Below, piece after piece: positions 44,892-54,980 of a stretch of DNA of 64,000 bases. Position 1 is the stretch's first letter, and every line of letters starts with the position of its first letter. The position numbers and the translations under genes were made by a program. Source of the DNA: Amanita rubescens (Eukaryota > Basidiomycota > Agaricomycetes > Agaricales > Amanitaceae); contig WION01000052.1 in NCBI GenBank assembly GCA_015039365.1, positions 62,001 to 126,000 of the forward strand, read 5' to 3'. Below the pieces are notes generated by a model, which made no database searches, was not told the DNA's origin, and was given only the letters and a program-made list of their open reading frames with translations.

Positions 44892-46416
44892 GTGTGGCGT
44901 GAGCAACCCACAATATTCATAATTGTCACTCTTATAGTCCAACTCCACAGAACAAGCTACAAATGCCCTTGTCATAAGAACCTGCTGATCAATTTCCATC
45001 TTTGGGATTCTATTCCTGCTCCAAGAATGGACTAATGGGTGAACTGAATAAAGTGTTCCACTGCTCTTAATGAGGGAAAATGACAGCAGCACTTGAATTC
45101 CTAAATGAAATTTCATTTTATTCCATTCCCCCATTTCATCCAAGAAGAAGATCTTAGGATTTAACATTGTTATTGAAAGTGGGAGGCCAGGTTCCTTTTC
45201 TTCATCAATGTTTCTCTTCTTGTAGTTCTCTGCAGCATTTTTGAACAACTCTGCTGGTATATTCTCATGATGCAAAAAAGCAAATATCTGATAAAGAGTA
45301 ATAGCACTCTCAGCTGCCATAGCTTCAGGATCTCTTTTTTGTGCAGCTCTTCCTTCAATTTCTTTCATTGAGATTTCCCAAGTTCCATAGGTGCAGGATC
45401 CATAATCAGATGCTCCTTTGAACAAAGGATTAGACATTAATTGATCATGATTCTTGACATATAATTCCAGGTAATCATCAAGGGGGCATTTACATGTTAG
45501 CATATATGCCCCAGCTTGGTCAATTGCAAGTGGAATCCCTCCCAGCTTTGAAATAAGTTGTTTTCCCATGGTTTGCATATTCTCTGATGTATAATCAAGC
45601 CTGGCTGATTTTAATAGCAGAGATAATGCCTCTTCTTCTTCCATTTCAAGAACCTCCATTGTATTCTCTGTGATTCTCAACAGTTCCAAATTCCTGCTTG
45701 TTATCAAGATATTTCCTCCATTCCCAGGAGGGAGGAACCTTTCAACCACATGGCATCCACTATCTGCATTATCATATATCATCAGCCAATTTGACTTCTT
45801 GGAAATCCACTTGAGAGCAGATGCAGCTGAAGAGGAATCTTCATTTGTGCCACCATTTGCCTGAGCAATTTGCTTGAGTCTCAGATCAATAGTGCCCTCT
45901 GAGGAAGCATCAATCCAAAATATGTCAGAAAATCTATGTAAGACTCTACTCAATCATCTTATGTAGCCATGTAAAGTGTCTAGTAGCACTCACAGTGTTT
46001 CATATTCTTCAATGAATTTGAAGCCAATTTGGGTCTTTCCAATGCCTCCCATACCATGCAAAAGAAATGACTTCCTTTGTCTTGTGGCACTGAAGCCAAA
46101 ACAATCCTTTAGCCTCTCTAAGTATATACCACGACCTGTGAACATAGCACTAGAATGCCTCAGAGGAGGCAGGGGTGGTAGCACATCAGGAGGGGCAACT
46201 GAGTGATTAATTGTTTGCTAAGAGTACATCATATCATTGGTATTGTCACACTATACTAAGCCTAAAGTTACATACATGGTAATTCCCATGAACCTCCAAG
46301 AACTGGCCATCTGTGACGAAAACATTCTGAGCTCCAGTGAAGAGATTGCTGCCTGAGCTGACCACAACTGGAATGGTGGGTTGGTTTTCCCCTATAATGT
46401 GGTTTTGGTTATTCAT
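43401..46416 (-). pseudogene. NLR3, N-terminal NB-ARC half running in frame into copia RT
   Basis: Exon 1 46272..46416 carries FTGAQNVFVTDGQFLEV. Exon 2 45994..46198 carries the Walker A GMGGIGKT and FTGRGIYL. Exon 3 starts at 45933 with FSDIFWIDASSEG, then WLMIYDNAD, NILITSRN and GIPLAIDQAGAYM, up to LLTPHI. At 44891 the codons pass without a stop into copia sequence, giving an 850-codon frame to 43401. The TPR array that should follow lies 6.9 kb away at 36.2-38.0 kb. By comparison with NLR1, about 60 residues between NB-ARC and the first TPR are lost. The fusion is most simply a broken gene, though the chimeric frame is open. The intron 1 donor (GTAACT) was chosen because it restores phase. 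Confidence 0.8.
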
Positions 46417-47624
46417 GGTCCTGTGGGAGCGTGGTTGTCAAAGACAAAGAGCGATCGTAACGCACGTCACACGGCGCGGGAAGCAAAAACCCGTGGCCTG
46501 GCACCGGTGTAGAGGCTTCTCCGCATCCACGTTTCCTTTCCTCAGGAAACTGAGACCTGACAGAGTTCAATGCGACGATTTGGCTCTCGATCTCTTCGAT
46601 TTCGACCACACTCCGGGCAGACCAAGCAGCCGGAATCGTCCTCCGAACAAGGTTGAGATACGGAGGGCAGACTTGGAATCCTCTGGGATAGTGCGACGAT
46701 GGGCATTGTTGGATGGAGGGGATGTGAAAGTCGAGGGATGCCGCCAGCTTGGAAAAGAGGTAGCCTTGGGAGAACGAGTGAGCCACCTCCGAATCTATTA
46801 TCTCGAACTTGACGTCGACTTCAAGTTCACAGTTTACTAGGCTCGCTAATACCAAGCCATCGCGAGATCCGATCCACCTCTATTACAAACGCTCAGAACG
46901 ATACCCGGTGTGTATGCGTATGTTGATCGAAAGCACAATCTATCTATTACAAAAACAAACTCGTCCTTGCCAACTACTTCCGAGCCATCGCCATCGCCAC
47001 TCCTCATAGCTTCTACACTCCAGTTACTGACAAATGGACCGTAGCGAATCTGCCGAAAGGATCCTGGGACCAGCGGTTGGGAACACGTTGTTCTTTAGGG
47101 TGATAGAAGCGGTGGAGGGAGCAATGCCGGGTGTGAGGGACAGGAGGACGAGAACAAGGGATAATTGAGTGATGTGGAGTGTAAAGTCTACCCTAGCCGC
47201 GGTGGAGTTCCTCGCATGGGAACGAGTGCCCAGTGTAACAGATATGTGTCCAAAAGCGGAAATGTCCAAAATTGGAAATGTCGGTAGGTGCGCCGTATGT
47301 TCCTACAACAATGGACACTGACGAATGGATGCACATCTGAGACAGTTTGACACATCTTTTGACACCATGGGAAGGCAGACAATCGCTCTGTTGTCCTAAA
47401 CTTGTCCCATGACCTTCGCTCAAACCCGATCCAAACGACAAGCTTGTTGGCGGTCCAACCGTGACCGAAGTACCAGGTTAAGCACTCCCAATGTCAACCA
47501 ATTGGCAAAAAGAAGACTCCCGACCCCGTCAACACCTTCACCTCAAATTTACATTTTGAAGGCGCTGTCGTTTCCACAAGCAGTTTCGCAATGTTTGCAG
47601 TTCGGGACATATCTTTTTTTGGGA
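46417..47624. other. Spacer upstream of NLR3
   Basis: About 1.2 kb without a defined gene. A minus-strand frame ending just before the NLR3 start (46409-46855) contains EIEEIESQIVALNSVRSQF, reminiscent of the coiled start of agaricomycete F-box proteins, but no F-box follows. Other frames are short. Confidence 0.3.
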
Positions 47625-48203
47625 TCAAGCAGCCTGATATGTAAGCAACCAAGAGAGTGAAGTGGCCATATACTGTACCTTGCTCCCCTTGCAGATATGC
47701 TTCCTGCTTTCCGAAAAATCAATGAGGCAGAGCCCACCTTCACGAGCACGCGCGATATTCCGGGGTTCGAGGTCTTGATGGGCTATCCCAACGCGATGAA
47801 GGTCCTGTACCAACTTATACATTTGAGATCTGTAGGTAACCATGATCGTCAATGAGAGCAATTGCTTCGGCATGATTGCTACCGCTTACCGCTCAGGATC
47901 GCTAAGCTCTCCCCACTCATTCAGCACGCCATCGCATAAATCTAGAATGAGAACGGTCACGCCATCGCCTTCGAATGCACCATAGCAGCGAGGAGCGATA
48001 CGATTGTGTGGTTGACAAGATTGGTATGCCTTCTCCAAAGTAAGGTAGATGTTAAACTCATTATGGAGCCGTTGTCGGTTGTCTGCGTCAGCACGGCGTA
48101 ACACCTCGACGATCTTGGCGACGAATAAGTCAACGCTGTCATCAAAGCGACATTGCCAGACATTGCCAGTCGACCCAGACCCTACAATTTTATACTGTGA
48201 CAT
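47625..48203 (-). CDS. Small protein kinase-like protein
   Basis: Exons 47890..48203, 47679..47829 and 47625..47633 (introns 60 and 45 bp) give 157 residues if started at MSQYKIVG. Glycine loop GSGSTGNVW, ATP-site Lys in FVAKIVEV, catalytic loop HRVGIAHQDLEPRNIA (His-Gln-Asp in place of HRD) and LIDFSES (DFS in place of DFG). The protein ends soon after HIC. This compact type with H(x)D..P.N and DF[SD] resembles the kinase-like proteins abundant in Agaricomycetes. ATP-binding and catalytic residues remain, so activity is possible. Immediately upstream lies an exon of a lectin gene that could be spliced to it in frame (see 48219-48309). Confidence 0.6.
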
Positions 48204-48218
48204 AGACAGATAACGTAC

Positions 48219-48309
48219 GGTGAATTCGGTCGGTCCCAGATAGGTCCAGAACCGTGCCGCTCTTTACATTGATGAGACGATAGATGGCGCCAGACTTAAC
48301 AAGAGCCAT
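48219..48309 (-). pseudogene. Ricin-B lectin first exon in front of the kinase-like gene
   Basis: From ATG 48309 the complement encodes AIYRLINVKSGTVLDLSGTD. It has the same exon length class (91 nt, phase 1) and the same GTACGT donor as lectin exon 1 elsewhere. A 37-bp intron with acceptor TTGTAG would join it in frame to the kinase glycine loop. It is either an orphan exon left by a duplication or the first exon of a lectin-kinase chimera. The intron is shorter than the 45-77 bp seen elsewhere, which weakens the second reading. Confidence 0.6.
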
Positions 48310-48583
48310 GGACAGTTTTCTGGACTGAAAGTTTGTTTATCTGGCATGTCGTACAACATAAGACTGGCACTCATTTTCACCTGAGACTCGGTAATAGAAG
48401 CTTTGGAAAGAAGTACCACCAAGACAGCGTGCGCGGTCCAACGGCAAGATATAGTAATTAGGCGCCCGACAAGCTCAACTCGGTCAACGTGGCATCAGCA
48501 CCAGGCACATGTACGTGTACCTGAGATAGATGGTTGACCCTGGACCGTTCGAGATCCACAAATCCCTTTCCACGCAATTCATT

Positions 48584-49173
48584 ATGGCCGCTTTCGCTTA
48601 TCATATCGTAAATGCTGTCAGCAACACTGTACTGGACCTATCTGCGGTAGACTATGTAAGTGGTACGTCACACCACCTTCAAGTCTATTTCTGGGATTCT
48701 GTATGGCTGATGTTCGAATTCAGTCATCTGCCGGCCTATCAATGGCGGAGATAGCCAAAAGGTGAGCATAGAATGGTTCCATTGATTCAATGCAGTGATG
48801 TAGAGATGGTGATTCAGTGGATAATTCAGCCGGCGGGCGATTACTACATTATAAGGAACGTACGCTTTGGAACGTATCTTGGTTATAAGGGGATGCCATT
48901 TCGAGGCGCTACCGCTGTTGTCGTACGATACCCTATCCAATGGGCAATCTTCCCAGAAGAAGAATCCAAATTTACCGCGTTCAGGTGAATAAGCCTCCAC
49001 TGCAGTGTAATTGAACCAAAAACTAACCCGAAATACACACAAGGTTCATCGTTCCTAACCATGATCTCAATCTAGAATTGACGGAACATGGTAGTCCTCA
49101 AGGAGGTACTCCTGTCATACTTGCGAAACAGACTTCAGAAAAGGACCAGCTTTGGCGTCTTCTAAAAGCTTGA
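48584..49173 (+). CDS. Ricin-B-type beta-trefoil lectin D
   Basis: Exons 48584..48662, 48724..48761 (38 nt), 48818..48984 and 49044..49173, introns 56-61 bp, 137 residues. Motifs are AYHIVNAVSNTVLDLSA, VICRPINGGDSQKW, YYIIRNVRFGTYLGY, LNLELTEHGSPQGGT and DQLWRLLKA. An in-frame ATG at 48530 would add 18 residues. The 5' region of about 270 bp is shared with the divergent lectin-exon/kinase locus. It is closest to pseudogene lectin E. Confidence 0.8.
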
Positions 49174-49618
49174 TCTGACGGCATTTATTTAAACTTCTGG
49201 ACAGATGCAGCAACGAACCTGAACACCGCTTTCTTGCTGTCGTTTTCATTCTACCCTGTAATGCTTCATGTATGCCTTTAAAATCCCCTATCTTGAGCCG
49301 CGCAATCCCTTCGCATTATAGACACAGTGTTACAACATTATGAGATTGAGAATGAGGGAACGGGATCATCGATCTATGCAATTAGTGCTGTACCTGAAGC
49401 CATTTTTGAACACTCTCCCGGGTTTGCTCCTCCTTCATTCATACGTGCTCGACGCATGTCCTTCCTTGCATTATACGCCCACAATCCCGCGACCACGTCT
49501 AAAATATCAACTGCCTCACTGTCTCCCTGCCTTCTCCAGCGTCGTCTCAGTCCACGAATGACGATCTGCGTTTTTAGCTCGAACCCTAACCGAATGACCG
49601 TTGTCACTGTCGTCGTCG
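49174..49618. other. Spacer between lectin D and HNH gene 4
   Basis: About 440 bp between convergent 3' ends; no supported gene. Confidence 0.45.
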
Positions 49619-50663
49619 TCATCCCCATCGTGGTAGTAAAACTCCTTGGTTTTTTCCTCGGCAAATTGCACTAAATTCCCTCACTCCCCATGTATTGAGG
49701 GCAGCACAACCATAGGCGACATCGAAGAGAAAACGCGGCGGCCAGTCATTATTTGATTGCATCGCAACAGAGTTGTGAGGTGATATGTACTGGACCATGT
49801 AATCACTGCATGTGAAGTTGTGAAGGGTGAGACGACTGTTCGAGACTGATGGATGTACACCGAATTGAAGATGGTCGAGCACCCATTGGGGTTGCATGAC
49901 GAGGGGTACATCGTCGACATTCATCGCGAAGTTTGGTGTCTAGAAACCCATTCAACTCAATAACATTGAAGATGACTGCGTCGAGTAGCTGACCTGTAAA
50001 AAGGCGACCTGGGAGGTTCCGAATACGGCGTGCAGCTGTCGATTAAGCAAGATGCCATTCCGTGTATCGTTGATACTCTCTAAGGGTGGATCGACGAATT
50101 CTTCCCTGTAGGCGATGAGGTTCTTTATGTACTTCGTCTGGAATGAGCGACGTGAACTGTACAAAGGGCCGGAACGCACCTGGTCTCCCTTTGCATGCGG
50201 AATTATATGACACGGCTCAAATAGTGTTGTACCAGTCATCACGCACCACCTATCACGATTGACCACATCCCGATTGAAGTTGACCCGGCGGCTAGTGACG
50301 TTCGACGTGTCTGAGGAGGAAGTTCTGTTATCCATCCCCTTCGGATCAAGCAAACGAAAGCCGTTGTCTATCATTAAAGATGAGTGACAGGTCCCGATTT
50401 GCTCGAAATGACTCACCTTGCGATATGTAGTAATAATTACCAGCCGATATAGCCGCGCCGTCAGGACGATAATCTGCGACCTGTTCGCCATCGCGTTCAC
50501 GGGAGATGTAACCTTCCTTGCCGTATATGGCGTATCCCAGAAAACGTAACCAGGTGAGAGGATGTAATGAGAATTGGTGACAAATATGAACGGGGATGGA
50601 GAGTGCATGCTGATATTCATCACCGAAACGGATCCAGAGCTGAACGTTAACGCTTGTGGCCAT
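49619..50663 (-). CDS. HNH nuclease-domain protein 4 (different subtype)
   Basis: Exons 50417..50663, 49994..50367 and 49619..49939 (introns 49 and 54 bp, all phases consistent) give 313 residues. An N-terminal domain of about 80 residues (ATSVNVQLWIRFGDEYQH) precedes the HNH core: RDRWCVMTG, LFEPCHIIPHAKGDQ, RNGILLNRQLHAVFG. Unlike copies 1-3 the last catalytic segment is LNRQLH rather than LCATHH, and the N-terminal domain is different, so it is a separate lineage of the same superfamily. An in-frame ATG at 50717 would add 18 residues. It lies convergent with lectin D and divergent from the dehydrogenase gene. Confidence 0.75.
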
Positions 50664-50821
50664 GACTCGTCGGCATTGCGGCAAAGCTAATAAGATAATA
50701 ATGCCAAACAACGGCACTGTGGTGACGTACTACTAGGTACTTAATATCATACGTTTCGTCAACTCTTTATCTTCTTTCCTGTGTCCAGGTTCGACATCAA
50801 CACTACCTTACACGAGTTCTG

Positions 50822-51799
50822 ATGCCTTCAATCACAGCGACACGATCCGTGAATGCACGGTATAAGCCATCTTACTTGCCCGTTGCCGTCATTACAGGTG
50901 GGACTTCTGGTATTGGGCAGCATACAGCGCAGGCGCTCGCGAAATATACCAAGGGGAATGCACATATAATCCTAATTGGACGTAATGAAGCGGCGGCCAA
51001 AGACATTATCGAGTCGTTTCCAAAGCCGAGTGGACCAGACGCTCATCCAGATTGGAAACACGAATTCGTCCATTGCGATGCCAGGCTGATGAAAAACATT
51101 CGTGCGGCTTGCGAATCTATTTCCAGTCGTGTCTCAAGAGTGAATTTTCTCGTCCTTTCCCATGGATACATGGATCTTAAGGGGAGAGAAGAAACGGAGG
51201 AGGGAATTGACGTGAAGATGGCAATACGGTATTATTCGCGATGGGTGTTTACCCAAGAGCTTTTGCATTTGCTGAGGAATGCAGAAAATGCCAAGCAAAG
51301 AGCGAGCGTCTTGACAATCATGGGCGCGGGATGGGGACCAAAGATTGACCTTGACGACTTGGACTTGAAGAAAAAATACACGAGTATGGCGTGCGCGCAA
51401 ATCACTGTGACTTATAATGACTTGATGACGGTGGTCTGTACTAGCCTTTCGTATAAATGTAAGCAACTGAAAATATTTCAGGAGTTTGCCCGCAAAGAAC
51501 CCAGGATCGCTTTTACTCACATCTATCCGGGGGTGGTGGACACGCCAACATTACGAGCTACCCATTGGATCTTGCGCACCCTCATGTATCTCTTCACGTG
51601 CAAGTTTAGGCTCGAAACGGCAGAGAACTGTGCAGAGTACATGCTCTACGCATTGATAGAGGGCAGAGAGGGTGCCTCTTTCCGGAATGAGATAGCAGAC
51701 GACATTGGTTTTGTGAGTTATCGTGGGACGGAGGAGTCAGAAACGAAGCTGTGGGAACACACCGTGCAGTTGATCGAGCCGATCAGGAGGGAGATGTAA
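50822..51799 (+). CDS. Short-chain dehydrogenase/reductase-like protein
   Basis: The open frame is 325 codons, but 51434..51481 is a 48-bp segment with intron ends (GTCTGT...TTTCAG). Removing it restores the family-typical YNDLM..EFARKEP junction, giving 309 residues. The dinucleotide-binding motif TGGTSGIG is at 25-32, with LSHGYMDL and IYPGVVDTP further on. The classical YxxxK pair is not obvious: the active-site stretch reads MGAGWGPKIDLDDLDLKKKY. This is usual in the subgroup of fungal SDR-like proteins related to oxidoreductases of unknown substrate. NAD(P) binding is likely and the substrate unknown. Confidence 0.8.
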   Translation: MPSITATRSVNARYKPSYLPVAVITGGTSGIGQHTAQALAKYTKGNAHIILIGRNEAAAKDIIESFPKPSGPDAHPDWKHEFVHCDARLMKNIRAACESISSRVSRVNFLVLSHGYMDLKGREETEEGIDVKMAIRYYSRWVFTQELLHLLRNAENAKQRASVLTIMGAGWGPKIDLDDLDLKKKYTSMACAQITVTYNDLMTVVCTSLSYKCKQLKIFQEFARKEPRIAFTHIYPGVVDTPTLRATHWILRTLMYLFTCKFRLETAENCAEYMLYALIEGREGASFRNEIADDIGFVSYRGTEESETKLWEHTVQLIEPIRREM

Positions 51800-52171
51800 A
51801 CTAATATCCTGCTGTACTTCTACATGAAGGTTTTTTTTTGCCGCTTATTCATATTTACCGGCTCAGTAAACTGCGTTTTCAGTGATAGGATGATGGTTCG
51901 TGATGGAGACTCGCATGCATTGTAAGTTATGACAACAATTGGACCAGCCGTCGGAGTAACACCACCTATGATTAATATCAGTTCTTTTTTCGCGTCGTTC
52001 ACCCAATGCTTTGTGCAGGTAAGTCTTTTTACTCCGCTCGTCGGATGTTGGTTGCGATAAACCCCGAGGATCAGGTAGACAGATCTATTACGACAAACAT
52101 GCATTCATTGATGTGCAGCTATAACCACTGTATTACAAGGTAGTCATAGTCAGGGCAATATTACGAGACGT
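51800..52171. other. Spacer, nothing recognised
   Basis: About 370 bp between the 3' ends of the dehydrogenase and metallothionein genes; no gene seen. Confidence 0.45.
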
Positions 52172-52392
52172 TTAGCAGGATCCGGAGTTGCCGCACTTGC
52201 AGCTGTAATGCCTCGGTTAATCCACTGATACATCATAAGAAACAAGGAACGTGCCTGTCGCCGCATTTACAAGAATTGCCGTCTTTGGTGCAGGCACATG
52301 TGTAGGAGATGGGGACGTCAACGTTCTGCACGGTGGAAAGGTTAGTATGAGCCAGTAATAAGGTAAAGCATAGGGCTACTAACAGCGTGCAT
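52172..52392 (-). CDS. Metallothionein, 36 residues
   Basis: Three exons on the minus strand, 52384..52392 (ATG CAC GCT), 52255..52325 and 52172..52202, join in phase. The protein ends TCACTKDGNSCKCGDSCKCG then NSGSC: seven Cys with three CxC motifs, the hallmark of small fungal copper/zinc metallothioneins. The second intron (52203..52254) begins GC (AG|GCACGT) and ends CATTACAG. A GT start there would break the Cys pattern, so a GC-AG intron is inferred. Members buffer Cu(I)/Zn(II) in the cytosol and are usually induced by metals. Upstream (52393-52480) is a compact promoter region. The first exon is short and least certain. Confidence 0.7.
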
Positions 52393-53164
52393 TATGACTC
52401 GAGTTGGTTTGTGAAGATTCAGATACTGGGATGTTTGGTGTTGGAAGGCTGGGGAGCCAGCCTTTTATGCTCGTTTGGCGCCCTGAGGCATTTTCTGGAC
52501 GAATAAGAAGCGAGCATCCTTATGGGTAAAAATTGATCTTTATCAGCCTGCCAAGCTCCGGCTGCACCGCCAAGTGACATGGGAGTTGTGAGTCAAGCAT
52601 GTGTAATGAACTGAAGAATAGGGAAACAAACGGCATTTCTGCCCCTTTTCCCTCCTTTCTCTTCGAGAAAGGTCGCTGAGGGTCGCTGACTATCGTGGAT
52701 GCGGATGATCGGCCCTGGTCCAGAAAATGCCTCAATTCAATCTCGGCAACCTATAGTTGACCGAGCGTTTGATGGGTTACTAATCTGATTGTTTCGAAAA
52801 TGCCGCATGATGTACGTGTCCTGTGTTCAATCATCAAGGTATGACATCGTAAAAAGTAATGACAAGAAATAGCAGGTTAGAGCTGGCTAGGCTGAGTTGA
52901 TCAGTACCGGAACAGCTCAATATTCGTTCATTAAAAGTTCTAAAAGATATGTAATGTAAGTAGCCGATAGTCTATCCTGATATCGCAAAACCATTCGACC
53001 TAAATCAAAATATACCCACCCGAAGTATAGAACATAGTAATCAAACGAATCGATTTTATTAAATAAAGCTTGGCCTCAGAGAAGGTTGCCAGTCCGCTAG
53101 CTATTCTTCATTGCTCATCTCCACGTCGTGCAAAGGCCGCTGACGTACAGAGCGTCACTTTTCT
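52393..53164. other. Spacer upstream of metallothionein
   Basis: About 770 bp. The strand-specific promoter of the metallothionein should lie in its left part, and CTTTTATGC (TATA-like in complement GCATAAAAG) occurs near 52462-52470. No gene is recognised. Confidence 0.4.
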
Positions 53165-54061
53165 TCAGAGGATGAGAGGGGTCGATGTATCGCCGGAAAG
53201 GCAGGCAGGAGCTCTATTGTTGTCGACACCAGGGACATCGTTTGTCGCGGGGTTAGGATCAGAATGATTGCATTCCGTGAGGGGAGTGTCAGACATTGCT
53301 TCCTGAGCCAGCCTCATTTGCTTCTCCTTGTACCGTTTGGCTGCCCATTGCTTCTTGGACCTTAGCTTTTTCCTCTGCATTCGAGTCAATGGAGCAGAGG
53401 ATGAGGGGTTCGAGGCATGGCAGGAAGCCGCTGCAGCATCGCTGTTGGGACCAGGGGTGTCGTTTGTCATGCAGTTAGAATCAGAATCTGCATGGTGATC
53501 CGGAACAGGACCGTCAAACATTGCGTTCTCGGCCCCCTCCTTTTGCCGTTTGGCCGTCCGTTCCTGAGGAGACCTAGAGCATTTCCTTCGCTTCATCGTT
53601 CCATTTAAGGGGGTGGAAGATGGGTCGATGGAGGATAGGTTAGTGGAGGATGGAATGGTTGGCGCATCGCTGGATAGGCGGGCGGCTAAAGCATCGGTGT
53701 CGACACCAAGAGTGTCATTCATGGTGCGATTAGGATCAGAATGGCCGGAATCCGTGTGGCCTTCATGCATCGCATTGTTGGTCATCTCCATTTCCCGCTC
53801 GGCCCTCTCCCTTTGACGTTTGGCCGCACGCCGGAGTCTACGTGGCCTGTTCCTCCGTGTTCCATCTAGTAGGGCAGATAATGAGGGTCGGTAGCTGTCG
53901 GCGGCAGACGTGACATCCGCCGTACGGTAACCATCATCCTCATCCTCAAGAACGGTGTCACTCAAAACTGTGAATAGGCATCGACGTAAGCATTCCATCC
54001 ATGAGACAGGTTGAGTCAAGAAAGGGAATGGTGGAATATGTGATTGAGCGTGACTTTCCAA
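53165..54061 (-). CDS. Three-repeat basic protein of unknown function
   Basis: An open frame of 298 codons. After about 60 residues there are three imperfect repeats of roughly 75 residues. Each has a basic stretch (RRLRRAAKRQRERAE; ERTAKRQKEGAEN; KKQWAAKRYKEKQMRLAQE) followed by a Ser/Asp/Asn-rich part with (M/A)TND(T/V)(L/P)G. The basic parts resemble nuclear localisation or DNA-binding basic regions, but no leucine zipper follows. The repeats are also visible in the DNA (TCATCGTTTGTC-type words), so the gene grew by internal duplication. The upstream boundary is uncertain; an intron near the start is possible. Confidence 0.5.
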   Translation of the reverse strand: MESHAQSHIPPFPFLTQPVSWMECLRRCLFTVLSDTVLEDEDDGYRTADVTSAADSYRPSLSALLDGTRRNRPRRLRRAAKRQRERAEREMEMTNNAMHEGHTDSGHSDPNRTMNDTLGVDTDALAARLSSDAPTIPSSTNLSSIDPSSTPLNGTMKRRKCSRSPQERTAKRQKEGAENAMFDGPVPDHHADSDSNCMTNDTPGPNSDAAAASCHASNPSSSAPLTRMQRKKLRSKKQWAAKRYKEKQMRLAQEAMSDTPLTECNHSDPNPATNDVPGVDNNRAPACLSGDTSTPLIL

Positions 54062-54980
54062 GCAGATGCAGTTATGAACGGATCCAGGAAGACAGCTTGA
54101 GAATCACGCCGTGGAATAGTTCAGCAAAACCAGTTCGAGTGACGATGACAAGATCTGCTTCAGCAGTCACATCGGCTTGCTTCGCTCATCCCATTGCTCG
54201 AAATATGCACTTCTGAGCGTGCCATAGACGGTTGAAGAAAAAAGAATAAAAGGCATAACGCTCACCATGAGCTATACGTCCCGTATGATCAGGAAATATA
54301 TAGAAAACAACCATGGCCCGCTGTCCTTTCTATATAGTCAACGGTTCAGCGGAGGCGTCACAGGACAAGCCGCAAATGGGAGTTCGAAAAGAAACTGAGG
54401 GCGTGGGGACTGTGACGTCCTGGCCGTGACCACATCATTGTGCGATGGCTGCACATTCATGGGTGGCGTTGCAATTGCTGGCTGAGCCATTGAATATCGC
54501 CAAAATTGAGAGAATCGGTATCTGGGAGCGATAGAAAGCATGCGGCCTCTCGGGCATAGAAGGCTGCTGTATTTGCCATCGCAAAAAGGCCACGGCGTCT
54601 TGTATGACGTGGCGGCTTAGCCGCTGTCATAAAGTTGGGATGATGGTGGTCGGCATCGTCGAGAGAGTTGTGCTCAACATCAAGGCTCTGGCATTGCAAA
54701 ACGCGTAACCGGCTACTACTATAGCCGGCTCTGAGCTGACCCCGAGAGTTCAGCTCCGCTCAGCTTCCGATTGGCTCAATGCAAACCTGGCTTCAACATG
54801 CCGACCCGGCAGACACTCGCCAACGACCGTTTGGACGCGTAAAGAGGCAAGACGTACATGCGCCAGTGAAATGACGGGATCAACGTAACATGCCAAAGGT
54901 CAGGGAAAAATGGACGCCCCACAAGTATATCAACACAACGCTCTACTGCCACGTAAACACCGCCCTCGGTTTCTTTTCCG
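54062..54980. other. Spacer, no recognised gene
   Basis: About 900 bp. Minus-strand frames of 67-81 residues overlap each other without family features. Confidence 0.4.

Noticed and set aside
46409..46855. 148-codon frame upstream of NLR3 as an F-box gene
   Set aside because: Only the coiled N-terminal segment is suggestive; no F-box or LRR part is present and the frame ends at the NLR3 start.
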